Positions 8,036 through 16,462 of a DNA stretch of 27,288 bases are shown here, piece by piece. Position numbers and translations under genes: made by a program. Position 1 is the stretch's first letter. Each line of letters starts with the position of its first letter. The DNA is taken from contig CAAGAM010000024.1 in the NCBI GenBank assembly GCA_900767815.1, forward strand, positions 1 to 27,288. Reading direction: 5' to 3'. The notes under the pieces were generated by a model that made no database searches, was not told where the DNA came from, and saw only the letters and a program-made list of their open reading frames with translations. The stretch is from Clostridia bacterium (GTDB lineage Bacteria > Bacillota > Clostridia > Christensenellales > Borkfalkiaceae).

Positions 8036-8224
8036 TCAATCGGCGTTATCCGTTGCGATAACTGCCTTTCCGTCATAATATCCGCATTTCGGGCATACTT
8101 TGTGCGGAGCTTTAAGCTCGTGGCACTGAGGACACTCGACAAGCGTGGGTGCCGTCAATTTGGAATTGTTGGAAAATCTTGTTCTTGCTCTCATTTTAGA
8201 TGTCTTATGCTTAGGAACTGCCAT
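8036..8224 (-). CDS. rpmF: 50S ribosomal protein L32
   Basis: A 62-residue ribosomal protein with the diagnostic N-terminus AVPKHKTSKMRARTR. It is the zinc-binding (C+) form, with CPQC and CPKC pairs. A GAGAGGT ribosome site lies 8 nt before the ATG. It follows the DUF177 gene by 62 bp on the same transcript, a pairing conserved across bacteria. Confidence 0.97.
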   Translation of the reverse strand: MAVPKHKTSKMRARTRFSNNSKLTAPTLVECPQCHELKAPHKVCPKCGYYDGKAVIATDNAD

Positions 8225-8286
8225 TATTCTGTACCTCTCTGTTCTTGTTCTTGGTAAATACGATTATCTGTCTTAAAAATTATCGT

Positions 8287-8697
8287 TCAGCCGTTCGGCT
8301 CGTCGTCTTCTTTATCCTTATCGCAATAAACCGTGTAAGGAAAGGAAATGACAAGCGCGTCGCAAACCATTTTCGTTAAATCGACCAGACCCTTGGAATA
8401 AGGATAAAAATCCTCGTTCGCATCGTCCGGGTTATCGGAAAAAACTTCGTCGAAATGAGTGAGACCGACATATTCCGTCTTCTCACCGCACCTCGAACAT
8501 GGCGCAATAAGCGTATACGATATATCGCCGTTGACATACGCTTTGTCACCCGCAAGCTCAAGCTCGCCCGTAACCGTTACGGGTGACTTGAACGACGACT
8601 GAGGAAGCGTGATGAGCGAATCGTCCGCCGCATACTCGAAGCAAAACGAGCATCCGTCTTTTCCGCTGTTTTTTAACTTTCTTACGTCAATAACCAT
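8287..8697 (-). CDS. YceD/DUF177 family protein
   Basis: A 136-residue acidic protein of the DUF177 (YceD, B. subtilis YlbN) family, linked to 23S rRNA and large-subunit assembly and nearly always encoded before rpmF. Two cysteines sit in the family position APCSRCGE (about residues 70-77), with further acidic motifs FSDNPDD and a C-terminus ending near DKDKEDDEPNG. No Shine-Dalgarno precedes the ATG. The promoter is so close that the predicted 5' leader is only about 7 nt. It is the first gene after ackA but probably has its own transcription start. Confidence 0.92.
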   Translation of the reverse strand: MVIDVRKLKNSGKDGCSFCFEYAADDSLITLPQSSFKSPVTVTGELELAGDKAYVNGDISYTLIAPCSRCGEKTEYVGLTHFDEVFSDNPDDANEDFYPYSKGLVDLTKMVCDALVISFPYTVYCDKDKEDDEPNG

Positions 8698-8710
8698 ATG
8701 TAGCTTTACG

Positions 8711-8739
8711 ATTATACAATATTTATTTTATATTGTCAA
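8711..8739 (-). promoter_or_regulatory. Consensus promoter for DUF177-rpmF
   Basis: On the minus strand TTGACA (8739-8734), a 17-bp spacer and TATAAT (8716-8711) form a perfect SigA-type promoter. The expected start, near 8704, leaves about 7 nt before the ATG at 8697, so the mRNA is nearly leaderless. Confidence 0.85.
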
Positions 8740-8772
8740 ATTTTTTAAGAGACTTTCCCGTAAAAAATTATG

Positions 8773-9969
8773 TTATTTTGCAAGTCTTTCGGTGTCGCGG
8801 GCGATAACAAGCTCTTCATTGGTAGGAATTACGAGAATTTTAACCTTTCCGCCTTTTGCCGTTATATCGCAGATACCGTCGCCTAAATGCGAGTTTTTCT
8901 CTTTATCCATTTCGATGCCCATAAATTCAAGCCCCGAAACGACGGCTTCTCTCACCGCTCCGTCATGTTCGCCGATGCCTGCCGTAAACACAACGCAATC
9001 AACTCCGCCCATAGCCGCGGCATAGGCTCCGAGATATTTCTTGCAGCTGTAATTAAACACGTCAAGCGCGAGCGCGGCTCTGTGATTGCCTTCTTCCGCA
9101 GCCTTCGTAAGATCTCTGAAATCGGACGAAACGCCGCTCAGACCCGAAACTCCCGATTTTTTGTTAAGGAAAGTAAGCGTTTCGGAAAGTGTCATTTTAT
9201 ATTTCTCTGCCAAAAACTCTACTATAGCAGGGTCGAGATCTCCCGATCTCGTTCCCATAGGAACGCCGCCGAGAGGCGTGAAACTCATCGACGTATCCAC
9301 GCTCTTGCCGCCTTTTACCGCAGAAATGGACGAACCGTTTCCGAGGTGGAGAGTTACGACCTTGAAGTTTTCGTCGCCCTCTCTGCCCAGATATTTAGCC
9401 GCTTCCTGAGAAACGAATCTGTGGCTGGTGCCGTGGAAGCCGTATCTTCTTATCTTATAATCGGTATACGCCTCGTAAGGTATTCCGTAAATATAAGCCT
9501 TTTCGGGCATCGTGGAATGGAATGCCGTATCGAACACGCCGACCATGGGAACGCCCGGCATGATAGCCTGACAAGCCCTTACGCCGATAATGTTTGCGGG
9601 CTGATGAAGGGGAGCAAGCTCGGAAAGCTCTTCGATCGCCTTCATCACGTCTTCCGTAAGAAGGACGGAATCGTTGAACACTTCGCCGCTGTGGACTATT
9701 CTGTGACCGACCGCGTCGATTTCCTTCATCGAAGAAATGGCTCCGTGTTCTTTATCGACAAGAGCGTCGAGTACAACCTGAATAGCCTCCTTATGAGTGG
9801 GCATCGCCGCCTCTATCACAGTTTCCTTACCGTTGACTTTATGTTTGCAGAACGAACCGTCGAGACCGATTCTTTCGCAACCGCCCTTTGCGACTGCTTT
9901 TTCGGTTGCCATATCTATAAGCTGATATTTCAAAGACGAACTGCCTGCGTTTATAACCAATATTTTCAT
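8773..9969 (-). CDS. ackA: Acetate kinase
   Basis: Converts acetyl phosphate and ADP to acetate and ATP, the energy-yielding end of mixed-acid fermentation. The 398-residue length is normal. Signatures are ILVINAGSSSLKYQL at the N-terminus, GHRIVHSGE, the second acetokinase signature VFDTAFHSTMPEKAY, HLGNGSS with GTRSGDLDP, and the C-terminal FTAGIGEH. I place the start at the ATG at 9969, preceded by AAGGAGAAAAAC, because the protein fold starts directly there. The longer frame to 10050 would run into the pta 3' end. It is downstream of pta with a hairpin between the two genes. Confidence 0.97.
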   Translation of the reverse strand: MKILVINAGSSSLKYQLIDMATEKAVAKGGCERIGLDGSFCKHKVNGKETVIEAAMPTHKEAIQVVLDALVDKEHGAISSMKEIDAVGHRIVHSGEVFNDSVLLTEDVMKAIEELSELAPLHQPANIIGVRACQAIMPGVPMVGVFDTAFHSTMPEKAYIYGIPYEAYTDYKIRRYGFHGTSHRFVSQEAAKYLGREGDENFKVVTLHLGNGSSISAVKGGKSVDTSMSFTPLGGVPMGTRSGDLDPAIVEFLAEKYKMTLSETLTFLNKKSGVSGLSGVSSDFRDLTKAAEEGNHRAALALDVFNYSCKKYLGAYAAAMGGVDCVVFTAGIGEHDGAVREAVVSGLEFMGIEMDKEKNSHLGDGICDITAKGGKVKILVIPTNEELVIARDTERLAK

Positions 9970-9982
9970 GTTTTTCTCCTTG

Positions 9983-10008
9983 GCGCACCACGTTTCGTGT
10001 CGGTGCGC
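9983..10008. other. Hairpin between pta and ackA
   Basis: A 7-bp perfect stem GCGCACC (9983-9989) / GGTGCGC (10002-10008) with an ACG...CGT pair inside the loop, and no T tract. It sits between the pta stop and the ackA ribosome site and may be an mRNA processing or stabilising structure. Confidence 0.45.
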
Positions 10009-10018
10009 TTCATATATT

Positions 10019-11020
10019 TTATATCTGAGTTTGTAAAGCCGTGATCGCAACCGCCGCGACTATATCTTCCATATGGCAACCTCTCGAAAGGTCGTTTATG
10101 GGTTTTGCAAGACCCTGACAAAGAGGACCTACGGCCTGGAATCCGCCGAGACGCTCGGTGTTTTTATAGTTGCTGTTGCCTGCGTCGAGATCGGGGAAAA
10201 TCAAAACGTTCGCATGGCCTGCCACGGGCGAACCGGGAGCCTTGCTCGCTCCGACTTCGGGAACGATCGCCGCGTCGAACTGAAGTTCGCCGTCGGCAAG
10301 TTCTTCGGGGCATATTTCGTGGAATTTTTTAACGGCTTCGACAACTTTATCTACGTCAGCATGTTTTGCCGAACCTTTGGTCGAATGGGAAATGAAAGCG
10401 ATTCTCGGCGAGATACCGGCAATAGCTCTTGCGCTTTTGGCGGAAGACTGAGCAATATATGCAAGTTCTTCGCTTGTCGGATTCTGATTCAGACCCGAAT
10501 CGGCATAGATATAACATCCGTCCTCGCAATACTTGTTGCCGCCCTCGGGCGCAATCATGAGGAAGTAAGCGGAAACGATAGGCGTTCCCTTAGCCGTTTT
10601 AATAACCTGAAGCCCCGGGCGAAGAGTGTTAGCCGTGGAATGGCATGCGCCCGAAACCATACCGTCTACGTCGCCTGCTTTGAGCATGAGCGCGCCGTAC
10701 ATCGTATAGTCTTTGGCGAGCGTTTCTCTCGCAAGCTCTATAGTCATTCCCTTTGCCTTGCGAAGTTCGGTTAAAAGCTCCGCATATGCTTCGGTTTTTT
10801 CGTATGTCTTAGGATTTATTATCGTAACGCCCGAAAGATCGACGTCCGGGTTGTTTTTTCTGATTTCGTCGGGATCACCAAGAAGGGTTATTCTCGCAAC
10901 GCCTTCCTTAACGGAAACGGCAGCCGCTTCGACCACTCTTTTATCTTCGCCTTCCGGAAGCACGATATGCTTGTTGAGTTTTACGGCTCTTTGTTTGATA
11001 TCGTCTAACACTTTTGACAT
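10019..11020 (-). CDS. pta: Phosphate acetyltransferase
   Basis: Transfers the acetyl group of acetyl-CoA to phosphate, feeding acetyl phosphate to AckA. The 333-residue form lacks the extra N-terminal domains of the long E. coli enzyme, as in most Firmicutes. Family features include VLPEGEDKRVVEAA near the start, DGMVSGACHSTANTLRPGLQVI, FISHSTKGSAKH and the C-terminal NVLIFPDLDAGNSNYK segment. A strong ribosome site AAAAAGGAGCG precedes the ATG. It is first in the pta-ackA transcript. Confidence 0.97.
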   Translation of the reverse strand: MSKVLDDIKQRAVKLNKHIVLPEGEDKRVVEAAAVSVKEGVARITLLGDPDEIRKNNPDVDLSGVTIINPKTYEKTEAYAELLTELRKAKGMTIELARETLAKDYTMYGALMLKAGDVDGMVSGACHSTANTLRPGLQVIKTAKGTPIVSAYFLMIAPEGGNKYCEDGCYIYADSGLNQNPTSEELAYIAQSSAKSARAIAGISPRIAFISHSTKGSAKHADVDKVVEAVKKFHEICPEELADGELQFDAAIVPEVGASKAPGSPVAGHANVLIFPDLDAGNSNYKNTERLGGFQAVGPLCQGLAKPINDLSRGCHMEDIVAAVAITALQTQI

Positions 11021-11067
11021 TTTATCGCTCCTTTTTGCCGCACGGAAAATTTAAACCGCAAGAACGC

Positions 11068-11096
11068 TTGAAAAATATTTCCGTTTGGTATAAAAT
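11068..11096 (+). promoter_or_regulatory. Possible tmcAL promoter
   Basis: TTGAAA (11068-11073), 17 bp, TAAAAT (11091-11096). A second rightward -10 (TATACT, 11110-11115) is also possible with a weaker -35. Either start would give a leader of about 45-60 nt. Confidence 0.45.
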
Positions 11097-11118
11097 AATA
11101 TTATAAAGTTATACTTTC

Positions 11119-11147
11119 ATTATACAACAAAAAAAAATAAATATCAA
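11119..11147 (-). promoter_or_regulatory. pta-ackA promoter
   Basis: On the minus strand TTGATA (11147-11142), 17 bp, TATAAT (11124-11119). Transcription would start about 90 nt before the pta ATG. It overlaps the leader of the divergent tmcAL gene. Confidence 0.7.
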
Positions 11148-11163
11148 ACGAAAGGAGCGTCTT

Positions 11164-12339
11164 TTGAAAATTTGTTTTGCCGTTTGCGAATATAATCCCT
11201 TCCACAACGGTCATTTATACCATCTCGAATATATCAAACGCGAACTTAAGCCCGATTACACGGTTATTATCATGAGCGGAGACTTCACGCAGCGCGGCGA
11301 AATCGCAATCACGGATAAATACACCCGAGCAATCCATGCCGTTAAAGCGGGGGCGGACGCCGTTATAGAACTTCCGACCGTTTTCGCTACGGCAAACGCC
11401 GAAATTTTCGCAAAAGGCGCGATTAAACTTATAAATTATTGCGGCGGAGAAAAAATTTTATGCTTCGGCACGGAAAGCGGAGAAAAAAACAAACTGCTCT
11501 CCACCGCCGCCGCGCTGTCGGAAGAAAGCAAAGAATTTAAAAAACTGTTCAAAGAAGAACTTAAATCGGGCGTACCCGCGATAAAAGCAAAGTGCAACGC
11601 CTTAGAGAAAATGAATATCGAAAATCTCGATTTCGATCTTCTGAAAAGCCCTAACAATATTTTGGGAATAGAATATACGAAAGCCGTTTTGCAAAGCAAA
11701 GCGAATATAGATATTTTCCCTATAATACGCCAAGGCGCGGCTTACAACGACGTAACGCTCTATGAAGAAAATTCTTCCGCGTCGGCAATAAGGCAAGCTA
11801 TAACGGAAGGGAAATTAAAGAAAATAAAATCGTGTGTTCCGTCGTTCGTATACAACGATTTGCCCGATTCTCTCCCCGACGCGGACGATTTTATTTTTTA
11901 TGCGGCGATAAAAGCCTCCCGCGACGAACTCGGTAAAGTTCTCGACTGCACCGAAGGGCTTGAAAACAGAATCAAAGCGTTGACGAGAGATTGCGGCTCG
12001 CTCGAGTGCCTTATAAACAAAATCAAAACAAAACGATACACCAGAACCCGCCTTCAACGCATACTTCTCGCCAACATGCTCGGAATAAACGAAAGGTTTA
12101 TACGGAGATGCCTTTCGTCCGAACTTTATCTGAAAGTTCTTGCCGTAAACAAAAATCGCCCCGAAGTGCTTTCGGCAATCAAAGGCGAAAATTATATTCC
12201 GTTGATAACCCGCAAAGCCGACTTTTCAAAACTTTCGGGCGTTGCGGAAGAATGCTTTTTAAAGGACGTTACCGCGCTTGAAATCTTCGATTTCGTTGCA
12301 AAAACGAAGACAAACGAGTTTGAAATGAAAAGCGTTTAA
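11164..12339 (+). CDS. tmcAL: tRNA(Met) cytidine acetate ligase
   Basis: A 391-residue nucleotidyltransferase-fold enzyme (formerly YlbM/DUF795) that uses acetate and ATP to make N4-acetylcytidine at the wobble base of elongator tRNA-Met. The ATP-binding HIGH-like motif is in CEYNPFHNGHLYHL (about residues 7-20). The family core MSGDFTQRGE and the later SASAIRQAI motif are clear. The start codon is TTG at 11164, preceded by AAAGGAGCG at good spacing. It is divergent from pta-ackA, which makes the acetate it consumes. In Bacillus the same gene sits beside the DUF177-rpmF pair seen here. Confidence 0.94.
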   Translation: MKICFAVCEYNPFHNGHLYHLEYIKRELKPDYTVIIMSGDFTQRGEIAITDKYTRAIHAVKAGADAVIELPTVFATANAEIFAKGAIKLINYCGGEKILCFGTESGEKNKLLSTAAALSEESKEFKKLFKEELKSGVPAIKAKCNALEKMNIENLDFDLLKSPNNILGIEYTKAVLQSKANIDIFPIIRQGAAYNDVTLYEENSSASAIRQAITEGKLKKIKSCVPSFVYNDLPDSLPDADDFIFYAAIKASRDELGKVLDCTEGLENRIKALTRDCGSLECLINKIKTKRYTRTRLQRILLANMLGINERFIRRCLSSELYLKVLAVNKNRPEVLSAIKGENYIPLITRKADFSKLSGVAEECFLKDVTALEIFDFVAKTKTNEFEMKSV

Positions 12340-12361
12340 AACTTTACATCAATAAAAAAAC

Positions 12362-12396
12362 CGCCGCAAAGAAAATTTCTTTTGCGGCGATTTTTT
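12362..12396. terminator. Bidirectional terminator
   Basis: A 9-bp stem CGCCGCAAA (12362-12370) / TTTGCGGCG (12381-12389) with T6 on the plus side (12391-12396) and A7 at 12354-12360, which is a T tract on the minus strand. It ends both tmcAL and the TerB-like gene, which converge here. Confidence 0.88.
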
Positions 12397-12401
12397 ATTA
12401 G

Positions 12402-12854
12402 TTACGCTATAAGGCGTTTGATATAATTTCTTTCTTTCAACGAAATTTTACCGTCTACGGTAACAACGCACAGACAAAGAATTATAACGTCTTCATAAAG
12501 GGTTTCGTCTACGCTTTCGAGGATACGGATAAGATCGCGGGTGTATTTTTCGATTTCTTTTCTGCCGTCTTTATCCGCCTCGAAATCCTTTTTAATGCCG
12601 TCGTAATCGAAATCGCTTCCGAAAACTTTTAAAAGCGCGGGATAGATGAGAAGATATTCCTTTTCGTGCAATTTCCCGTCCGCCACGACCGAGCCTATGA
12701 TGAACGAAGCAAGCGTTTCCACGGGGTCGAGTCCGTCGATATCCGCCGCGGAAAGTTTTGCGAGAATCTTCACCGATTTCTCGGTGAGCATCAGACCGCG
12801 CTCTATGCCGCCGAGTTTTTCGTAATCTTTCATTACTTTCGTGAATTCAAACAT
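12402..12854 (-). CDS. TerB-like helical protein
   Basis: A 150-residue all-helical acidic protein with two repeats of a DGK element, VVADGKLHEKEYLLI and VTVDGKISLKERNYI. These resemble the metal-binding turns of the TerB/TerB-like superfamily, known from tellurite-resistance and stress proteins, where such Asp-Gly-x-acid turns bind divalent ions. The assignment rests on this pattern only. The gene starts 26 bp after the ABC permease with an AGGAGA ribosome site, so it is the last member of the exporter operon. It could sense or tune the exporter, but the sequence does not show how. Confidence 0.6.
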   Translation of the reverse strand: MFEFTKVMKDYEKLGGIERGLMLTEKSVKILAKLSAADIDGLDPVETLASFIIGSVVADGKLHEKEYLLIYPALLKVFGSDFDYDGIKKDFEADKDGRKEIEKYTRDLIRILESVDETLYEDVIILCLCVVTVDGKISLKERNYIKRLIA

Positions 12855-12880
12855 GTTCTTTTCTCCTGTTTTATTATTTT

Positions 12881-14521
12881 TTAAAGCGGTAAATCTTTTT
12901 TGACGAATTTAATCGCCCCCGCCGTTATACCTATTATTCCGAGAACGGCAAGCACTGCGAATTTCCATATAAATGCCGTCGTTCCGTCCATTATCGACAC
13001 GACGTCGAACATGGAGATTATCGTCGTATAATTGAAATAATTCAACGAATCGAGACGAACGACCTTAGGAATTACGGGGCTGCCAAACAACCCGAGCATC
13101 GCCGCAACAAGCGCGAATATACTGAGTCCGCCGCCGATCGCCATAGAACGTTTGCTTCTGTCGAAATAACACGACGTGAAGAAGTTAAGCCCCGAAAGAG
13201 CAAACAATACGAGGAATGCGCCGAGGTTTAGCAGCAAGAGATTGCCGAACGTAAGCCCTATATCCGTTCCCACAATCGCAAGGCACACGCAACCCGTTGC
13301 GGTTGTGAGCGCGAACATGGCAAACAGCGAACCCACAAGATAAAGAGCCTGTGTGAAAACCACTGTTTTTCTCTTTGTGGAAGTTGACAGCACGTAAGCC
13401 ATGGAACCGCTGTCCACCTGACCGGATATCAGGTTGTTCGACGCCATTATCATATAAATAATGGGAAGCAACAAACCCGCAAGCTTATAGAATATCGAAC
13501 CGACGATAAGCGTGTACAGATCGGCCTGACCTATATCTTCGAGCGCATCGCTCACCTCTTTGGGAAGAGACTCGAGCAAACTGCCGGAAATTTTTTTGAT
13601 TAAGTCGGCTTCAGTCTTTTCTACGGCTGCTTTATACTCCGCTTCGGATGCAAATTTTCCGTTTTCATAATCTTTTTCAAGTTCCGAAAGCTCGTATTCG
13701 AGACGATTGCTATAAGTAATCGCCGTACTGCGGGCAAGTTTTTTGACGTTTTCGTAATTATACCCGAAACTTTCGTATTTTTCTTTGGTGACGCCGTAAG
13801 ACGATAAATTGTCAAGCATTTCGTTAACGGCTTTTTCGGAAGTAATATTCAACGCAAGGAAGTTTGCGCCCGCTTTTTCCGCACGGGTTGAAACGTAATC
13901 CCTTCTCTCGACGGAAGCTAAATATTCTTCGCTTTTACCTTGCATCGCGTTAAGAATAAGCGACGCGGTGTCGTATGCTTCGAAAACGTCTTCGGTATGC
14001 GACGTATAGGAGTTATAAAGTCCTTCGTCGGCTTCTTTGATAAGATCGGGATTAAGAGCAAAAACGGAAACGCCGAGTATTTCGGCGGCTTCGTCGCTAT
14101 CGTTCGCATAACCGAGATCTGCGGCTTTTTGCTTTGCGCTTTGCTGCAATTTAAAAACGCCCGCAAGATAGTATTTAAGCGCAGCCGATTTCTGAGCTTC
14201 TTCCTGTGTTTTACCCGAAAGAACAAGAGATGCTACGTTTTTCGCATACTCCGTTTTATCGAAAGCGTCCGTAAATGCTTTATCGAAAACGTTGAGCGCG
14301 TCGTCCGATATCGTGTAATAATTTATCGCGCGGTTTTCCAACGCCGCGTCTATTTCTTTCTGAATAATCGTGTCTTCGATGGCGTCTTTCGTTGCGCCGA
14401 TGTTGCCGCTGCCGCTTATAAGCATTACGCATGCAAGCATAAAGCATACCGCAAACGTAATTATCGACCACATCACGCCGTTTGCCTTACACGACTGTCT
14501 GAATAGTGCCTTACTGAACAT
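12881..14521 (-). CDS. ABC-2 type permease with a large external insert
   Basis: A 546-residue membrane subunit of the exporter. One TM helix (about 16-37) is followed by some 290 mostly helical, acidic, Lys/Glu/Ala-rich residues that should lie outside the membrane. Five or six further TM helices then fill about 340-540. The sequence after the second TM (SGQVDSGSMAYVLSTSTKRKTV) is the usual cytoplasmic loop of ABC-2 permeases contacting the ATPase. The insert resembles that of YhgE/ABC-2 exporters in layout. Its start overlaps the preceding ATPase gene by 11 bp, with GAGGAGG before the ATG. The substrate is unknown; hydrophobic drugs, lipids or peptides are plausible. Confidence 0.85.
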   Translation of the reverse strand: MFSKALFRQSCKANGVMWSIITFAVCFMLACVMLISGSGNIGATKDAIEDTIIQKEIDAALENRAINYYTISDDALNVFDKAFTDAFDKTEYAKNVASLVLSGKTQEEAQKSAALKYYLAGVFKLQQSAKQKAADLGYANDSDEAAEILGVSVFALNPDLIKEADEGLYNSYTSHTEDVFEAYDTASLILNAMQGKSEEYLASVERRDYVSTRAEKAGANFLALNITSEKAVNEMLDNLSSYGVTKEKYESFGYNYENVKKLARSTAITYSNRLEYELSELEKDYENGKFASEAEYKAAVEKTEADLIKKISGSLLESLPKEVSDALEDIGQADLYTLIVGSIFYKLAGLLLPIIYMIMASNNLISGQVDSGSMAYVLSTSTKRKTVVFTQALYLVGSLFAMFALTTATGCVCLAIVGTDIGLTFGNLLLLNLGAFLVLFALSGLNFFTSCYFDRSKRSMAIGGGLSIFALVAAMLGLFGSPVIPKVVRLDSLNYFNYTTIISMFDVVSIMDGTTAFIWKFAVLAVLGIIGITAGAIKFVKKDLPL

Positions 14522-15425
14522 TTTTTACCTCCTCGCGCCTTGCTTTCAGAATTTCTTTGAAATGTCTTTCCAATGTATACGGGATTTCCGAAATAAACTT
14601 CACGTCGTAATTGCAAAGCGTTTTTAAAAGCCTTGCCGTATCGGCGGAATCTATTTTTATCGTCGCCTGATTATAAATATCCTGCAATCTTATCACTTCG
14701 TAATTTTCGTTCAGAAATCTTTTATAATCTCTTTCGGAATTAAACTCGATTTTGAATTCTTTTTTCGGCGGATCGTTTATCAGCTTCATGTCGCACACGT
14801 CCGCAATGCGCCCGTCGTTTATGAGCGCGACTTTATCGCACGTGCCTTCGAGTTCTTCGAAGTTGTGACTGCTCATAAAAATGGTCTTCCCCTTTTTATG
14901 TTCCTCTTTTATGATATCGAGAAACGTTACTCTCATCAACGGGTCAAGACCCGTAGTCGGCTCGTCGAGAATGATTATCGGCGCGTCGTTCATAAGCGCG
15001 GCGACAAGAGCCGTTTTCTGTTTCATACCCTTGCTCATTCTCTTTAAATTCGCTCTCGGATCGAGCTGAAGCCTTTCGATAAGCTCGTTGGCGTAACTCA
15101 TATCCTTCATTTTTAAAAACTCCTTTTGAGAATTAAGGAAATCAACGCCCGTTTTAAGGTCGGGAAAAGCTATTTCGCCGGGGACGTATCCGATATTTCC
15201 GATAATTTCGCTCGCATGCTCCCACGAGTTAAGTCCGTTTACGCATGCGCTTCCCTTCGTCGGTCTGATAAACCCGAGAATGCTTCTTATCGTCGTGGTT
15301 TTTCCGCTTCCGTTCGTCCCTACGAACCCGACCATTTCACCTTCGTTTATATTAAGGTTTATATCGAATACGCCTTTCCCGTAACCGTAATCCTTGGTAA
15401 GCTCGTTCACCTCTATCACGCTCAT
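14511..15425 (-). CDS. ABC transporter ATPase (second of two)
   Basis: A 304-residue ATPase. Walker A is GTNGSGKTT (36-44), the signature loop is RMSKGMKQK (129-137), replacing the usual LSGGQ, and Walker B is IIILDEPTTGLDP with the switch His in MSSHNFEE. About 80 extra C-terminal residues form a regulatory-like domain. It is clearly a paralogue of the upstream ATPase: the first 20 residues of the two are almost the same. Its ATG overlaps the upstream stop (ATGA). With only one permease gene present, either the two ATPases form a heterodimer on a permease dimer or they are alternatives. Confidence 0.93.
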   Translation of the reverse strand: MSVIEVNELTKDYGYGKGVFDINLNINEGEMVGFVGTNGSGKTTTIRSILGFIRPTKGSACVNGLNSWEHASEIIGNIGYVPGEIAFPDLKTGVDFLNSQKEFLKMKDMSYANELIERLQLDPRANLKRMSKGMKQKTALVAALMNDAPIIILDEPTTGLDPLMRVTFLDIIKEEHKKGKTIFMSSHNFEELEGTCDKVALINDGRIADVCDMKLINDPPKKEFKIEFNSERDYKRFLNENYEVIRLQDIYNQATIKIDSADTARLLKTLCNYDVKFISEIPYTLERHFKEILKARREEVKNVQ

Positions 15426-16354
15426 CCGATCGCTCCTTTGAAGTCCTTACCTTCCTTGTAAAACTTCATGAAATAATCTTCCAGGCTTTCCTTTCTGTTG
15501 CTGAATTTTACAACTTCCGCGTCGGAAAGAAGCCGTATCACACCGTTTAAATCCCTATCTTCTATCGAAATGTAAATTTCTTTGCCTTTGTCGTCGATAA
15601 GAATCAAGGAATTTATCTCTGCGGAACTTTCAAGAAATTTCTTTTTATCTTCCTCCGTTGCAAAGTCTATCGTGTAATACTTTTTCGACGCGTGCTTCAA
15701 ATCGTTCGCGATAAATTCGGAAACTATTTTGCCGTCTCTTATTATAGCGATTCTGTCGCACGTGTTATCGATTTCCGAAAAGATATGGCTTGACAAAAGA
15801 ATCGTCTTGCCGCGGGCTTTTTCTTTGTGAATAAACTCGATGAATCTTTCCTGCATAACGGGATCGAGTCCGCTTGTCGGTTCGTCGAGAATCAAAACTT
15901 CGGGATCGGACATAAACGCCGAAACCACGGCGATTTTCCTCTTCACGCCGAGACTCATTCTCTTTACGTCGCCGAGGAGCGAAGCTTCGTCAAGCTCGAA
16001 AAGATCAAGCAGCATTTTAAGCCTTTCGTCGTTTTTAACGCCCGTTAAATCCTGCATCATTTTAATAAACTCTTTGCCGGTAAGCCCCGCGGGAAGCGCG
16101 ACTTCTCCGGGGATATACCCTACTCTTTTCAGAACGTCGTAATATTTCCGAAAAGTCGGTTCTCCGAATATTTCGACTTTTCCGCTGTCCGGCTTCGAAA
16201 ATCCCATAAGATGCCTTATCGTTGTGGATTTTCCCGCGCCGTTCGGCCCTAAAAACCCGAACACTTCGCCCTTTTCGACGTGAATGCTCACGTCAAATAC
16301 GCCGCGACCGTATCCGTAATCTTTAGTAAGACGTTCAACGTTGATTACGCTCAT
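15422..16354 (-). CDS. ABC transporter ATPase (first of two)
   Basis: A 310-residue ATPase and first gene of the exporter operon. Walker A is GPNGAGKS (36-43), the signature loop is RMSLGVKRK (132-140), Walker B is VLILDEPTSGLDP (153-165), and the H-loop is LLSSHIFSE. A C-terminal extension of about 90 residues follows, as in drug and antimicrobial-peptide exporter ATPases. The ATG is preceded by GGAGG in a leader of about 45 nt. Expression is probably repressed by the divergent TetR-family regulator through 13-bp sites in the shared region. Confidence 0.94.
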   Translation of the reverse strand: MSVINVERLTKDYGYGRGVFDVSIHVEKGEVFGFLGPNGAGKSTTIRHLMGFSKPDSGKVEIFGEPTFRKYYDVLKRVGYIPGEVALPAGLTGKEFIKMMQDLTGVKNDERLKMLLDLFELDEASLLGDVKRMSLGVKRKIAVVSAFMSDPEVLILDEPTSGLDPVMQERFIEFIHKEKARGKTILLSSHIFSEIDNTCDRIAIIRDGKIVSEFIANDLKHASKKYYTIDFATEEDKKKFLESSAEINSLILIDDKGKEIYISIEDRDLNGVIRLLSDAEVVKFSNRKESLEDYFMKFYKEGKDFKGAIG

Positions 16355-16375
16355 TATAACCTCCGTATATTTATT

Positions 16376-16388
16376 TCAACACTGTTGA
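16376..16388. promoter_or_regulatory. Operator-like site 1
   Basis: TCAACACTGTTGA, a near-perfect palindrome that overlaps the -35 of the rightward promoter and lies just downstream of the expected leftward start. A regulator bound here would block both directions. Confidence 0.65.
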
Positions 16389-16413
16389 CATTCTTTACGA
16401 AAAGGATTATAAT
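16385..16413 (+). promoter_or_regulatory. Perfect promoter with symmetric -10, shared by the TetR gene and ABC operon
   Basis: TTGACA (16385-16390), 17 bp, TATAAT (16408-16413) is a full consensus promoter reading right. Its -10 sits in ATTATAAT (16406-16413), so TATAAT also reads left (16411-16406), giving the ABC operon a 45-nt leader. The leftward -35 is weak (about 16429-16434). The small ATG frame at 16412 starts inside the -10 and is not translated from this promoter. Confidence 0.75.
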
Positions 16414-16445
16414 GAAAAAAAATAAAAAAGGAAAGCACACTTTTG

Positions 16446-16458
16446 TTAACAGTGTTGA
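16446..16458. promoter_or_regulatory. Operator-like site 2
   Basis: TTAACAGTGTTGA, the inverted copy of site 1 with one change. It lies downstream of the rightward start and upstream of the leftward promoter. Confidence 0.6.
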
Positions 16459-16462
16459 TATT

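Noticed and set aside
8887..10044. Plus-strand 385-codon frame antisense to ackA
   Set aside because: Shadow of ackA, Arg/His-rich, no ribosome site.
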